Below, piece by piece: positions 1 to 12,090 of a DNA stretch of 64,000 bases (positions are counted from its first letter, which is position 1; every line of letters begins with the position of its first letter). Origin of the DNA: Liriodendron chinense (taxonomy: Eukaryota > Streptophyta > Magnoliopsida > Magnoliales > Magnoliaceae); the NCBI GenBank assembly GCA_003013855.2, contig PVNU02001548.1, positions 4,278,001-4,342,000 of the forward strand. Direction: 5' to 3'. The position numbers and the translations under genes are program-made. The notes under the pieces are model-generated. The model did no database searches. It was not told where the DNA came from and worked only from the letters and a program-made list of their open reading frames with translations.

Positions 1-77
1 TTCATTTGATAATATAAAGGGAAATATTGTAAATATCTTAATGATATTTGTACAATATCTAGCATAAAAATTCTGTG

Positions 78-80
<3 letters not shown>

Positions 81-146
<66 letters not shown>
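81..146. repeat. (TA)n microsatellite
   Basis: About 33 uninterrupted TA dinucleotides. The length should be treated as approximate because such tracts assemble poorly. Confidence 0.97.
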
Positions 147-147
<1 letters not shown>

Positions 148-573
148 CAGGTGACCACCTTAAACTTCCTATCACCTTAAAAAACAAGAAAAAAGAACGT
201 TAAAAAAACAAGAAAAAAGTAGGGGCCCTGTGTATATTACACGTCATTCTGTTAGCAGTTTTTGTATCTACTGCTGGCGCTATTGTTGTTGACTATCTGT
301 TGTATGAAGCTTGCAAGTGAAATCAGCTGGAAAATCTAGAAAATGAGCTTCATTTGGGTCTGGAATTCACAAAATTTTGGATCTGTTTTGTGAAATTCTC
401 TCATCTTAATTTGAAATCTTCATGTATGTTTATTAGGAAATCAGTCCAGGATTTCATTGAACGGCTCAATCTTCTGTTGATGGCATAGGTCAAACAACAC
501 ACAGATCAATGGCTTGTTGGAATTTTTTAACAGTTGTGATGATGTGTTGGAGAACAAAAAGGTAGTGAATGAT
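147..573. other. Intergenic, no gene recognised
   Basis: AT-rich sequence with only short open frames and no recognisable domain or repeat terminus. Confidence 0.5.
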
Positions 574-1035
574 GGGAGCGGATTAGGTGAGACTCCGGAT
601 CGACCAAGGTGGATGGGACCCTTCACTGTGGGGCTGACAGAGATGTATGTGCCTTAAATCCACACCATCCAACCATTTTGAAAGCTCATTTTTTGGATAA
701 TCGAAGCTGACTAAATCTTAGGTGGACCACACCACAGGAACAATTTATGATTGAACCCTCACGGTCCACAGGAAACATTTATGATTGAACCCTCACCGTT
801 AAAAGCATCATGGATTCCACCGGAATGCAAATAACCTAGATGAATAGACGACACAAATATCATCTTGATCCAAAGCTTTTGTGGCTCACAAGAAGCTTTT
901 AATAGTCCATCACCATTGTTTCCTGTACAATGGTTCATCTGAGATTTGGACCTGCCTCATATTTTAAATCAGGTGCAAAAAGTGAGCTTTCAATACGGAT
1001 GGACGAATGTAGTCACATACATCATAATGGGAAAT
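574..1035. mobile_element. Palindromic MITE, subfamily A, right end lost
   Basis: The left tip reads GGGAGCGGATTAGGTGAGAC, the same as in the complete elements at 25307 and 58181. The body follows the shared core (Gtatgtgcc..cca..ccaaccatttt, then 'aggtggaccacaccacagg') and its inverted second half. Homology stops near 'cacatacatcataatggg', so the right terminal repeat is missing or replaced. No target duplication can be scored. Confidence 0.75.
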
Positions 1036-1849
1036 GCAGATTGTAGTCACCTCCTCTCGGGAATCGATACCATGACCTCACTATTGAAACTCTTCACTCA
1101 GTTTACCACTTTAGTGATGGATTGCGAGACAGCGAATCTGCAAATTACTGGAATAGTACGGTTTGTCATGCCTGCCAAATTGCATTGTGGGGGTCGACCC
1201 AGCTGCCTCGTACACATTGTTTTGCCACTAGGTGCAGGTGCTAACGGGACACTATCCTTATGTGGGATCCGGCTGGTCATCAGGTAAGTTGCACCGTTGA
1301 CATCATGTAGACCACAACGGTCATTATTTTCATTTTCAATGTCATCTTTTATCTTTATTTTTGCAGCCAAGTTGTTGGATGAGAGGCGACTAACCATATA
1401 TAAAAGAACGATTGATAAAAACTATCACTTGAGAATGAAGTCATCAAGGTTGGTTATGATTTTTCTAGTGTCATTTGTTATGAGATTTCATCTACTTATG
1501 CGTAAACTGACAAGATTTGAAGATTAAAAGAACTATGGCTTGATCCCAAACCGCCTTTTTAGGTACGTAGGCAGCCGTTGATAGTAGATTGTATTGGTGC
1601 AGCCACAAATATTTTTTTTTCCCCTTCTTGCAGTATAAATCTTTGGTCAAAGGTGTTTTCGAAGATTTACAACAGATAATGACTGTGAGAACCAGTATGA
1701 ATCTTCAGTCAAAGGTGTTTTAAATCCTAGTGTTCACTCCTTTGAAGTATGAGGCGTAAGCAACATAGCATATAGCATAAGCTACATACTATTTCTAGAT
1801 TTTGCAACATAGCAATTACTTAAATAGTTTCTATTGTCTATTGTTACCT
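1036..1849. other. No supported gene
   Basis: Non-repetitive looking sequence with a weak splice-acceptor-like 'tttttgcag' at about 1360 followed by a short open stretch. The short peptides resemble nothing I recognise. It may be decayed transposon or intron sequence. Confidence 0.4.
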
Positions 1850-3170
1850 GTGACTTGGAAATGTTGGATGTGCGACTTAGAAACAGTTATATAGTTCCAT
1901 TTTATTGGTTTAGCTTGTGTTGATGTGCCGAATTACTTTCTACTGTTTAATTTATGACTTGGAAATGTTGGATGTGCGATGGATTCTGTTTGTCCTTGTA
2001 ATCCATTTAGTCGTTTGAAAATGAATAATCATTAACAATGGTCCATAGTTAATGGTTAATTTGCTGAATGGTCAAGAACAAGCTGATTTGGGGTGTGGGT
2101 TGGTATCTCTCATACAATATGTTCAGCCAACTGATTGAGGTCTGGATCACCAATAGGTGGGCCTCCCATGAATGATATACAGGACCTTACTAATCCAATT
2201 ATCATTTTTCAGCTAAACTTGAGCAGAAAAAGCTATGGTTTTTTTCTTTCCTTGGCCAGTCTTATAATTACAATTCTTTGTGTTATTACTCTTGACCAAA
2301 CAACACAATTTCATATTCTTGTAGAAAATGTGCTTCTATGCAAGCATTTATTGCTATTTTACTAATTGTTTGCTTCACGTGCTGAAACTGCAGGATCTGA
2401 TGCAAGTTCCACCAGTTTACATCATTGCTATCATAATACCAGCTGTACAGCCTTTACTTTTTCAATCACAGCATAGCTTCACAGCTGGCTCAACCGGAGG
2501 TAGTTCAATATGAAAAACTCGCCTGCTTATCATTATGACATTTTATTTCTTGGGTTCATGGTATATGTCTGGTTTTGAATATCGCCAATTCATTTATGTA
2601 AACTCCATCCTTGTCGTTATTTTATCAATAGCTTAATTAGTTCTTTCAAAATCATGATTTCAGGTTCTGCTTTGCGGTTTGCTTGGAATTCCTCATTCGA
2701 ATGGTGTCGTCTCACAACTGCTGTATGCTTTGCGGTTTGCGGTAGTTCAACTGATTTGCGGTTTGCTTGGAATTCCTCATGATTTCACGCTAAAAGCCTT
2801 GCTGTTTAGAAAGACAGCTTAACTGGAGGGTTTCAAAAGATTTTGTTGCTGCATTGCTGATTGAAAGACTAATATAGTTTCTTGCTGATGTAATCGGATA
2901 TTTAAGATGTCCGCGGCTAGTTCACAAGATGTAAGAAATTTAATATGCAATAAATGATGGATGTGTGAATTAGAAATGGTTAGTTTAGTTTATGTATTGA
3001 ATTGGTTTCTACTGCTTCGATGATATCAAGTGTAAGAAATTCAAAATGCAACAAATGCGTGCTGATTTTTTTTTATTTTTTAAACATTAACGACGGACCA
3101 GATTCGTCGACGATGTTATAAGAAAACTGACAGATCCTAGTGTTATCGACGAATTTGGTTCGTCGTTCTT
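1850..3170 (-). repeat. Dispersed repeat, inverted relative of 34.8-35.2 kb
   Basis: Positions about 2960-3165 match the reverse complement of about 34985-35165, including 'gtttctactg', 'gatgatatcaagtgtaagaaa' and the 19-bp hairpin CGACGAATTTGGTTCGTCG at 3147-3165. Hairpins built on CGACGAA are typical of subterminal arrays in CACTA-type transposons, so this is probably a CACTA-derived segment without visible transposase. It also holds a local duplication of 'tttgcggtttgcttggaatt' around 2670 and 2755. Confidence 0.55.
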
Positions 3171-4240
3171 TTTACAATGATGAATAGAATTTGCTGCTGG
3201 AACAATTTTTTGCGATATTGGCATAGTGATATAAACACACATGGGAAATGGCACCTCATGGTAACTTCCCATGAGGTCGAGCCCCATCATGATGTGTGTT
3301 GAAGATTTATCCCAAGCAGTCAGATGCACCATTCCATGGTGGGCTACGGGCTAAAAGATTAGGTCAATCCATGACTTAGTTGGCCGCACCACATACAACA
3401 GTTGAGAGGGGTTATCCACCCATTGAAACCTTCATGATTGTTAATTGGGCCCACTGAGATGTGGTTAACAAATCCAGCCCATCCATTGTATGTGTCCCAC
3501 TTGGATGAGAGGTCAAACCAAGTTTCATCTTCATCCAAAACTCAGGTGGGCCCCACCAAGTGATTTTAGATGTTTTAGGCATGTCTTCATATGGTTTTAG
3601 ATGGTATGGTTCACCTGAGTTCCGTATACGACTAAAGAACTGGACTATGTGGTATTAGTGGGCCGAGTTTGTCTCATTTAGGCATCAGTTGGAGATTAAA
3701 ATTTTCCACACACCTAGGGAAGCTAATTCTACCGTCAATGGCCTAGCCAAATGGGGAAGCGAGTCCCAAGCATGGGGGTGTTTAGAGATACGAAAGATTT
3801 GCCTCCCATCATTAGGGGACATCTCTTTCTGGACAAGGTTGGTTTGGGGGTGATTGTTTGTATTTAGAGTACAAGATAGGCGAGGTGGTCTACCCTTTTT
3901 GTCAAGACGACCTTGCCCGAATGAGGTGTTTAGATTGAAAATATAGATAATTGAATGCCTTTTTTTTTATTTTATATATATACACTTCATGAGAACTTCC
4001 CATGAGGTCAAGTTGTGTGGGCCTCACCATGATATGTGTGAGACATCAACACCATGCATTTAATGGGTCCCCTCTAAGTTATGGGATATCCTAAAAATCA
4101 TAGGGCTCGTGTTCTAAATCATGGGTCTCCAATCCTTTGAGTCACTGAAAACTTTCTAGTTTTGTCCAAAAACCATGAGTTCTAGTACAATTGAGAGACT
4201 TTTATAAATGTAAGTTTACTATTTATAGTAAGTGGAGATT
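3171..4240. repeat. Degenerate fold-back repeat pieces
   Basis: The phrase 'aacttcccatgaggtc' followed by a 'ccatcatgatgtgtgt'-like core occurs at about 3260 and again at about 3990. Core phrases such as 'ctcaggtgggccccacca' lie between. These are fragments related to the palindromic MITE core, but no intact termini were found. No gene seen. Confidence 0.45.
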
Positions 4241-5030
4241 TCTAGGAGTTTTAATTCGAGTTGGAGTTTGATACTCTACTTAGGGTTTAGTTTATTATTT
4301 ATATGCATTGTAATTCCGTTTTTTAAGCATTCAATCAATTATTACGATTTTTTTAGGAATTAATTTCTTTTTTCTCTTCTTTCCCTCGTGGATTCGAGGA
4401 AGTTTGGTTGAGGAGTCCCGGAGGCCTTGTGGATTCAAGGTATTTATCGGATGAGGCAGACGGTGATCGACCTTGTCATGCCCTCCTTGCGTTATGCAAT
4501 ATCTGCAGCTTGGGATTTTCCCACAACTTATTCTACAGTGCGCATTACCAATGTTAGAGCTACTCATAGACACAGAACTACCTCAAGATGGACTCTAGCT
4601 TGTGCTGAAATATCTACCTCGAAAGTTGGCCTCCTTTGCTTTTCCCTTTTAACATGTTCTGTTTGGAGGATTGTCTCTGATGTACAAGGGCCTCAGACAA
4701 ATGAATTCAAACGTTATATGAAGGCATCACTAAGTTTAGCTATGTTATTGCAGATGCTATGATCTTGTTTCATAATACTCAAAGGCTTGCAACTATAATG
4801 GATCCCCACCCATCCTCCTAGGACATGCGCCTTTTTGCTTGTGGTGTGTGTTCTTGTATTGTTACATCTATCAGTCACATTGGTATTGTTCTGGAGCGAT
4901 TTCGTATGGCCCTCTCGAAACTTGTAGCTATTCTTGTGCATTCACCTTTCCATTTCATTACTGAGATTGAGATTGCTAGCTTGCTTTGATTGCCTAGCTC
5001 ATGTTGTGGGTTTTCTTTGTCCCTAGTTGC

Positions 5031-5036
<6 letters not shown>
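4241..5036. other. Unassigned, possible retrotransposon LTR sequence
   Basis: Contains short open frames with no recognised domain. It lies directly upstream of a Ty3/gypsy-type primer-binding site and gag start, so part may be the body of that element's left LTR. No LTR start was identified. Confidence 0.3.

Positions 5037-5082
<46 letters not shown>
5037..5082. repeat. (CT)n microsatellite
   Basis: About 23 CT dinucleotides without interruption, inside the retrotransposon remnant. Confidence 0.95.
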
Positions 5083-5086
<4 letters not shown>

Positions 5087-5670
5087 TTTTTGAAAATCCT
5101 CCTGGTAGGATCCCAGGATCGGAACCTGGCACATGAGAGCTAGGAGCCGAGAATGGGGTACTACGGAGGCTGTTGGCACCAAGGTCGGCGATCGAAAATT
5201 TAATGAGCCCGGTCCTCGGGTTTGGAGCGTGACAGAAGTTAGTATCAGAGCATACCTGCGGATGACATCACATATCTACTAATGGCCTTAGATTAACTAC
5301 CCTTAACTGAATGATTGTTGCAAACTTAGGATGATTAGGATCCCGATCTTATGCACTTAGCGACCCACACTAGGATCCTGTTACAACATAGTTATAATAG
5401 GATTCCCTATTTTGAGCTTAGAAACTTTTGAATATGATTCCCTAACGTGTGTGCATTCGAGAGTATCAATGCTAAGAGGTACCTGTCCTTTTCTGTAGGA
5501 TATGGCGCCCAAGAGAGCCACCGGTAGGCCGTCGACTGGTGCGGGTATATCCCAGACTGCCCCAGTCCCAACTCCAGCTCCAGCTATGACTGCTGGTCAG
5601 TTTCAGGAGATGATGCGGGTTATGACCTCCATGGTAGAGCGCTAGGAGAGGAGGTCATCTGACGCAGTTG
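5083..5670 (+). mobile_element. Ty3/gypsy-type retrotransposon remnant (LTR end, PBS, gag start)
   Basis: A primer-binding site close to the initiator-tRNA-Met complement (TTAGTATCAGAGC, one mismatch to the usual TTGGTATCAGAGC) lies at 5239-5251, just after an LTR-like end. About 250 bp downstream an ATG at 5502 opens a frame beginning MAPKRATGRPSTG and rich in Pro/Ala/Thr, typical of the N-terminus of plant gypsy gag proteins. It runs 47 codons to a TAG at 5643-5645. Homology then breaks at about 5671, where a different repeat begins. No protease, RT or integrase is present, so it is a dead 5' fragment. Confidence 0.6.
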
Positions 5671-5675
5671 CCCCA

Positions 5676-6427
5676 AATCCTCCCAAATCTATGGTGCCAA
5701 ACGACCCCTAATTCACATGATGTGTAAGCATAAGAGTCCAACTTTCCATTAGAGAAGCCACATCTTTTAGATCTTCTATCATAAAAATTAGACTATTTCA
5801 CACCTTCTGTGACCCATAACATATTAAAACAAACTAACAGCTAGGAAAGAAAAAACTAACTGCCAATATTGTACTTTTCTAATCCCACGCTAATGTGGGA
5901 GGCATACACATTCGAGCTTCCCATCAGGTGAGCTGCAATTTTTTTATCTTCTGGCATAAAAATCAAACCATTCGACTCTTCAAGCAGGCCATAATGATTC
6001 AGGTAGCTGACACAATTAATGGGGATTTTGGGCTTAAACGATGATTGTGATGATAGTCATGTTGCTGTTATGTAAGCCCCATTATTTATTGGAAGTGTCC
6101 CACCTTCATGACTAGCAAGGATTGCTCGGTGACCCCCAACACTTGTGGTCCATTGTGATGTGTGTGTTTTATCCATGCTGTCGATCTGTTTTGCATGCTC
6201 ATTTTAGAGACTGAGCTCAAAAATGAAGTATATCATTTGGTGGTCAGGATGTCTGACAAGCATCACAGTGGGCCCCGCCAGTCATCTATATGGTCTCTAT
6301 TTTCTAAATTTAATAAATGGATAGATTGTTTTCGTGCCTAGTTCCATCGTAGCCGTTGGTTCAACCGGAAGATCAGATCTCCGACTATCCTTCTTGACTT
6401 GGAGGGAAACCCAACTTTCCATAGTGC

Positions 6428-6466
<39 letters not shown>

Positions 6467-6560
6467 CGCAGATATTCCTTGTTAGTCAGAGGATGTTTGT
6501 AAAATTTTCTGTCTTATTAAATAGTTGTGCTGATCTCAGCACAAATGACGTGGATTGCAT
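5676..6560. repeat. Duplicated block, copy 1 (paralogous to 15907-16215, 16935-17010 and 22231-22470)
   Basis: Begins with the right tip of the Harbinger-like element found whole at 15328-15939 ('ggtgccaaacgacccctaa'). It continues through 'catcttttagatcttctatc' and 'cccacgctaatgtgggagg'. After a diverged middle it resumes with 'gtatatcatttgg', 'gtcaggatgtctgacaagca' and 'cgtagccgttggttcaaccg'. The same order occurs at 15.9-22.5 kb, where the copia element splits it. This copy is the unfilled site for that copia insertion. Confidence 0.8.
6431..6463. repeat. (CT)n microsatellite
   Basis: About 16 CT repeats. The paralogous site near 22370 has only about five, so the tract changed length after duplication. 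Confidence 0.95.
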
Positions 6561-6591
6561 ACTGACAATGCCATTAGCTACTCAGTACTGG

Positions 6592-7017
6592 ACGGTGCTC
6601 TGTGGGCCACACCATGATGTATGTGTTTTATCCATGCCATCTATCTGTTTTGTCAGTTCATTTTAGAGCATGAGCCCAAAAATGAGGCAGATCCAAATCT
6701 GCGATGGACCACACCACAGGAAGCAGTGATGATTGAATACTCACCATTAAAAGCTTTGCATGGCCCACGGTGATATTTATTTTTCATCCAACCTGTTCAT
6801 AAGGCCAGCACAGACATGGGTGAAGGGAAAACACAAATATTAAAACTTTCGTGGCCCCAAGAAATTTTAGTGGTAGGCGTTCAATCACCACCGTTTCCTG
6901 TGGTGTGGTCCACCTCAGATTTGGATCTGCCTATTTTTGGGCTCATGCCCTAAAATGATCCCAAAAGGATGGACAGCGTAGATAAAACACATACATCATG
7001 GTGGGGCCCACAGAGCA
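6592..7017. mobile_element. Palindromic MITE, near-complete fold-back
   Basis: The left arm 'ggtgctctgtgggcc..catgatgtatgtgttttatcc' is mirrored by the right arm 'ggataaaacacatacatcatggtggggcccacagagcacc'-like sequence ending at 7017. The interior shows the full mirrored core (ccacaccacagg... / ...cctgtggtgtggtcc). The 9 bp outside the two ends do not match, so the exact boundaries are uncertain. Confidence 0.75.
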
Positions 7018-7788
7018 CCTCATCCAATTGGAAGATCCTAAACGCTTGTTGATTTTGGACTACTGACCGTTTTTCATTTTAACGGTGCAATAGATGTCCA
7101 CTAATTGACCACCTAAACTGGAGCCCATGATTTATACAGTTTGATTGAGTTATTGTGACGTGTACAGTTTCTCGGAGTATGAAACATTATAGTCCCGAGT
7201 ATTAAAGGTTTTGCGATGTTAGTTGTTAAGTGCAATTGAGCAAGTCAAAAGGGACGCAAAATTCCCTACAAAATTCCAGGTGGGAGAGGATTAAGTGAGA
7301 CCCACCGAGGTGGGTGGGACCCCTGATTAAGTGGGCCACTGATCAAGCCAAGCTCGAGCTTTGTCAAGCTCCGTCTCGTGTGCAGCTCTAATCACATTGG
7401 GTCCTCATATTCCTAACACCAAGTAGCTGCTTGGTGTCACTACTCAATCCACGTTCGATAAATAGGACAAACCGAAAGTCAGTCTATTAAAAAATTCAGG
7501 TGGGGCCATCACCACGCAATCCACGTTTGATAGAGAGGACAAACTGAAGGTCAGTAAACTCCAAATTCAGGTGCAAGGCGTCTTTACCCTCTCAGGCGCG
7601 ACCGTTAGTTTGGAACTAGGTACTGACACCGACAGGCATGGGCAGAACTTGTGGTAACGGAGCCTTTCAAAGTGCGTAATTTGCAGGGCATCAGTACCGT
7701 TAAAACGGAAAGCTCAACCATAAAGATAAGTCTGAGTCAGACCATTGGTTGTCCAATGACACCAACAGTCTAGCCGACTGGGACGTAG
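7018..7788. repeat. Duplicated block copy 1, continuation; truncated MITE tip
   Basis: Sequence such as 'cgttaaaacgg' and 'accattggttgtccaatgac' at 7690-7760 corresponds to 25940-26060. The stretch at 7430-7600 corresponds to 25120-25230. A lone subfamily-A tip ('gggagaggattaagtgagac') lies at about 7271. No gene was seen. Confidence 0.55.
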
Positions 7789-8254
7789 ATTTCCTGCGTT
7801 TGGATGCTAGGTGGGCCAACCGTAATGATTCTGAAAAATTCACCCCATCCATCCGTTTTTTTGCATATTAATTTAAGGATATGAGGTAAAAGATCAGCTA
7901 GATCCAAAACTCAAGTGGGCCGCAGAAGAGTAAAATCGGGGAAAAGAATTTCCCACTGTTGAAACTTTCCTGGGTTTGTATGCCATCTAAGCCGTTTACT
8001 AAGGTCATTTCCACTAGGATGAAGTGAAAACACAAAAAACTTAGTCTGATACGGAACTTTTGTGGCCATAAGGATGTTTAAATGGTGGTCACTGAATCCC
8101 CATTGTTTCCTCTTTTGCAGCCCACTTGAGTCCTAAATCCGCCTCATTTTTTGCTGCACGTCCTAAAATGACGGAGTAGATATCTCAGAAAGATCACTGT
8201 AGACCCTGAAAGATCACTGTAGACCCTGCCTAGCATTCCAGCATAGGAACTTCC
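7789..8254. mobile_element. Palindromic MITE, subfamily D
   Basis: The left side starts 'gatttcctgcgtttgg' followed by 'ggtgggcca.cgtaatg' and 'attcaccccatccatccg'. The right side ends 'agcattccagcataggaacttcc'. It matches the better preserved members at 26457-27246 and 59890-60386. The right half is partly eroded. Confidence 0.55.
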
Positions 8255-8329
8255 ATGAAAGCGAAAAGCCGCGTCCGGCGGCCGGTTGAATGAAATGGTC
8301 TGCTTTCTTAACGGCAGGGCCAACTTCTT

Positions 8330-9426
8330 TTTTTTATTATTATTATTATGTTACTGATGGGTTAGACAAATGGCATGGTGTAGTACCACAACGTTGTGGT
8401 ACCTCGTTGGTGCGTCGTCCTTTCTATTGAGTTTTCACGTGTGCACTGGAGGGGAACCCTTTTCCTGTGGAAGGAGTGCCTACCGACAGGGCGATCTGCA
8501 CAAGGAGTACAGAAAACGGGTAGGCATGCATTTGTTAGATTCCGGACGTTTGTCAAGTGAGCTGCCCCACTTAAGACTGTCAATTTGGCCCTAAACTCGG
8601 TCGGAGTGCTGGACTAGGGGTCTAGGGGTTGAAACATAGGTCTGTTGGTCTGGGCTAGAGCTGTACATGAGCCGAGTCGAGCTGTGCTTTACCCTATTCA
8701 AGCTAGGGTCGTTCAGTGACCACCTTGGCTTGAGTTCAGCTCGGCTCGGCCTTCGAGCTGGACTAATTGAGTTCGAGCTTAAAAAAAACAAAACTTTAAA
8801 CAGGCTCAGCCCAAAGCCTAGCCTAAAACTATTTAAAATCGGGCCCAAAGGGGGCCCAAAGGCAGCCACTCACTTTTATAGATAGTTTCACTTCTCATTT
8901 CTTTGCTCACTTCCAATGTGGGACTAAAAAACATACTTTTCCAACTGAGTTAGTTGAGTCGAGCCGAGTCAAGCTGAATTGAGCTTCGATCGAGCCGAGC
9001 CAAGTTGAGCTTGGGTTAGCTCAAGTTTGGCTTGAAAACAATTTTGAGTTTGGAAAAATGGCTAGGCTTGGTTCAAACCCAACTTTCAAATCGAGCCACA
9101 TCAAGCTGGTTCAAGCCAAGTCGAGCGAGCTAACCAAGCTAGCTTGGCTTGTGTACAACTCTAGTTTGGGTTGGGCTGAACCAGGGCCAATGATGAAAGT
9201 CCGGCCTATCATGCTTGGCCTGGCCTGTTTTCCTAATATATGCTAAATCATATGAAGGTATTAGTAATGCAGACTGAAGTTCGTAAAGTAGTATATATGG
9301 TAACAGGGAGAACTTTTGAGGCACTAGTAAATTGTGATGGATGATACACAAACACTTATTATCTATCCAAATTGTGCACTGGACATTAGATGGTGAATAG
9401 TATATTGATGCACTTAAGTCCATATG
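8330..9426. repeat. Dispersed repeat E, copy 1
   Basis: Starts near 'gttactgatgggttagacaaatggcatg' and includes 'gggtaggcatgcat'. It ends around 'gatgcacttaagtccatatg'. The same ordered landmarks occur at 32650-33480 and, more diverged, at 26150-27860. A hAT-type element is inserted at 8656-9163. Family unknown; no coding domain seen. Confidence 0.65.
8656..9163. mobile_element. hAT-type non-autonomous element
   Basis: The tips are TAGAGCTGTACA and TGTACAACTCTA. They are flanked by GTCTGGGC (8648-8655) and GTTTGGGT (9164-9171), an 8-bp target duplication matching at six positions. The related repeats at about 27440-27500 and 33025-33070 lack this insert. The interior is rich in degenerate 'gagccgagtcgagc' motifs, with no transposase. 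Confidence 0.65.
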
Positions 9427-9430
9427 TCAT

Positions 9431-10140
9431 GGGGGTTTTCAAACTGGACCCACACAAGGAACAAGAGGCCTAAGCATAAGTCCTAGCCTTGGTGCTGAGC
9501 AAAGATGAAGGGCAACAGACCGATGGTCCAACCAACTCCCCGAGCAATAGCGGAGTATGACTAGAGGGAGCACCCACGCATAGACGAAAGATCCCACCAG
9601 CTTCAAGGCGGGAGACCGAGCCGATCTACCACCAAAGAAACCATGGGCCGGGCCGAGAGCCTCGATGGGAGGAGCCCAGTCCCCAAGCTCCATGACTTGA
9701 CCTGACAGAGCAAACCCTCTTCGGAGGGCGGCGTGCAAAACCCGATATACAAATCCCACAAGATTCCTCTGATGCAACACGTTGCGGATGTCTGGTACAG
9801 AGCGTAATTGTTGTAGGCCTAGTGTGTTAGGCTAGCCCTGGCAGGAGGCACCCATGATCCCATGATTGTAAAGTTGCAGGCTGATGTGTCCAAATAGATC
9901 TATCAAGCCCAGATCACATCAGCCACACTCTATAAATACCACCACTGATTCAAGGCAAATATATGTTATTCGTGTGACCTTTACTCAATTGCTACCCGAC
10001 CTCAATCGACCTGACTTATGCATCGAAGGGTCTCCTGCCGCACTACGGCTGCCCTCTCTCGCCTTCATTCTCTTATTGACCTATAAGGCCTAGAAACTAG
10101 AGGGCAACCACAGGACACTTAAGAGTCATTTCCAGCATCA
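9431..10140 (+). mobile_element. Ty3/gypsy-type LTR remnant
   Basis: A TATA-like 'ctctataaatacc' occurs at about 9929. It is followed about 80 bp later by 'cctgacttatgcatcgaagg', close to the 'tgacttaggcatcggagg' phrase seen in LTRs of Tat/Ogre-type plant gypsy elements. The insert interrupts repeat E. Exact LTR ends and a target duplication were not found. Confidence 0.45.
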
Positions 10141-11218
10141 CCCCAACCCCAACTCACTAGGATAAACTAAAAGAACAAAAATGTTAACATGATCCAAAGC
10201 TTCTGCGCCCTGCGAATGTTTCAACAATGGGCGTACAATATCCATTGTTTTCTATTGTATGGCCCACTTGAGCTTTGGATTTGCCTCATTTTTATTGCAT
10301 GAGCCTAGAAATGATTTAGCAAAACATGTAGACAATTGATAAAGGAATGATTTTCTAATGCACACATATGCAAGAGACCGTTTATGTGTCTTGGGCATGC
10401 TAAAGTGGCACTTGTGTGTGATATAACTATTTAAATGCTTTTACTTGTCCAAACCCAACTTGAAGCCTAGATTTAAAGACCAGATGAGCACCTGACGGGT
10501 ACTCGAGCTGGATCACATCTGGGTCTTTAAGAGCAAGACCTGAATAGAGAGAACCTAAACCTAGCAAGACCATAACATGGTTAGCCCAGGTACGGGTACT
10601 GTAGGATTCTACCCGAACCTGGTCAATTGATAGCCCAGCATATACATCCACACAAACAGATGCCATGCGTCAGGGCCCCAAACTTTGTAGACGACAGTGG
10701 CCCAAAACACGGATTATTGATTAATCCTTTAGCGGTTTAAATTTAGCTCCACATTTCGATGGTTATCATTTCACTGTGATAAATAAACAGTGGCCTAGGA
10801 ACTCCAGGTGTCATCCAATTGGGGGGGGGCACATGCTGAAATGATCCTGTGATCTGAACCATCCATGTTCACTGTACTGTCATGAGTAAACTATACTATA
10901 ATAATCGTACTTCCTTGATGACTATAACCTTTGATTGGAGATGAATATGAGCTATTGAAAGTTTTATGTTCCATATCTACGACATCGATGGTCAGAATCA
11001 TCCAGCTCAAGTTTCTTACAGTGGACCGTATAGCATCTAATAAAAAATAGGTGAGCTGTGGTCAGTATGTGGGCCCACTGTGGTGACACTTGCTGGGCCC
11101 TTAATCCGGATCTGATGGACTCGGATACATGAATCCACATGTTCATCTACTACACATGTCAAATGTGTAGGACATCTGACCCGTACATAAGGAATGGGCT
11201 GCGTAATTTTCGGTGCAC
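10141..11218. other. Intergenic with MITE fragments
   Basis: The second half of a palindromic MITE core is visible at about 10190-10320 ('tggcccacttgagctttgga', 'gcctcattttt'). A G-run of nine lies at 10821-10829. No gene recognised. Confidence 0.4.
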
Positions 11219-11227
11219 GGTTAGAAT

Positions 11228-11586
11228 GAGAAAACTTTTGCTACACCCACGAGTCAGCTAGGGCTAGCTACACGGGGTGTAGCAATGACCCACCATGATG
11301 TATGTATTGTATCCATGCCGTTCATCCATTTGGTGAGATCATTTTAAGGCATGACACAAAAAAAAGGCATATCCAAAGCTCAAGTGGAACCAGAATCGAA
11401 AATAGTGGGGATTAACGCCAACCATTAAAAACTTCTTAGGGCCACTTGAGATTTCGATCTGCCTCAGTTTTGTATCATGCCCTAAAATTATCTCTCCAAA
11501 TAGATGGACGGCGGGGATACAACACATTCATTATGGTGGGGGTGTAGCTAGCGTAGCTAACTCGTGGGTGTAGCAAAATTTTTCTC
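11228..11586. mobile_element. Palindromic MITE, subfamily C, with 9-bp target duplication
   Basis: The element starts GAGAAAACTTTTGCTACACC and ends GGTGTAGCAAAATTTTTCTC. Flanks are GGTTAGAAT (11219-11227) and GGTTAGAAC (11587-11595), eight of nine identical. The interior is a shortened version of the common core. The 9-bp duplication fits Mutator-like transposition. Confidence 0.85.
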
Positions 11587-11680
11587 GGTTAGAACAAGGA
11601 TTCCAAACTGATGGATGGAGGGGAATTACATTTTGTCTAGTTTCAGAATAAAAACGAATTTCGCAACGGCAGAGCAATAC

Positions 11681-12059
11681 GAGAAAAGTTTTACTACACC
11701 CATGAGTTAGCTACCCCAGCTACACAGGGTGTAGTAATGACCCCACCTTGATGTATGTATTGTATCCACACCGTCTATCCATTTGGCAAGATCATTTGAG
11801 GGCATGACACAAAAAATGAGGCAAATCCAAAGCTTAAGTGGACCCCAAGAAGTTTTTAATAGTTGGCGTTCAGTCCCCACTATTTTCTGTGCTGGGTCCA
11901 CTTATTCTTTGAATCTGCCTCATTTTTTAGTGTCATGCCCTGAAATGATCTCGCCAAATGGACCAACGGAGTGGGTACAACAAATACACCATGGTGGAGT
12001 TATTTCTACACCCGATGTAGCTAGCGTAGCGAACTCGTGGTTGTAGCAAAAATTTTCTC
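11681..12059. mobile_element. Palindromic MITE, subfamily C, second copy
   Basis: The ends are GAGAAAAGTTTTACTACACC and 'gttgtagcaaaaattttctc'. The body matches the element 95 bp to its left, with a longer interior. The 9-bp flanks do not match convincingly. Confidence 0.75.
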
Positions 12060-12090
12060 GAGAGGAAAATTATATCCGGCAGGCACTGCA

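Noticed and set aside
946..1287. 113-codon open frame
   Set aside because: Starts within the right half of a MITE and continues into unrelated sequence; no domain recognised.
4875..5182. Open frames rich in Arg-Glu repeats
   Set aside because: Translation of the CT/GA microsatellite inside a retrotransposon remnant.
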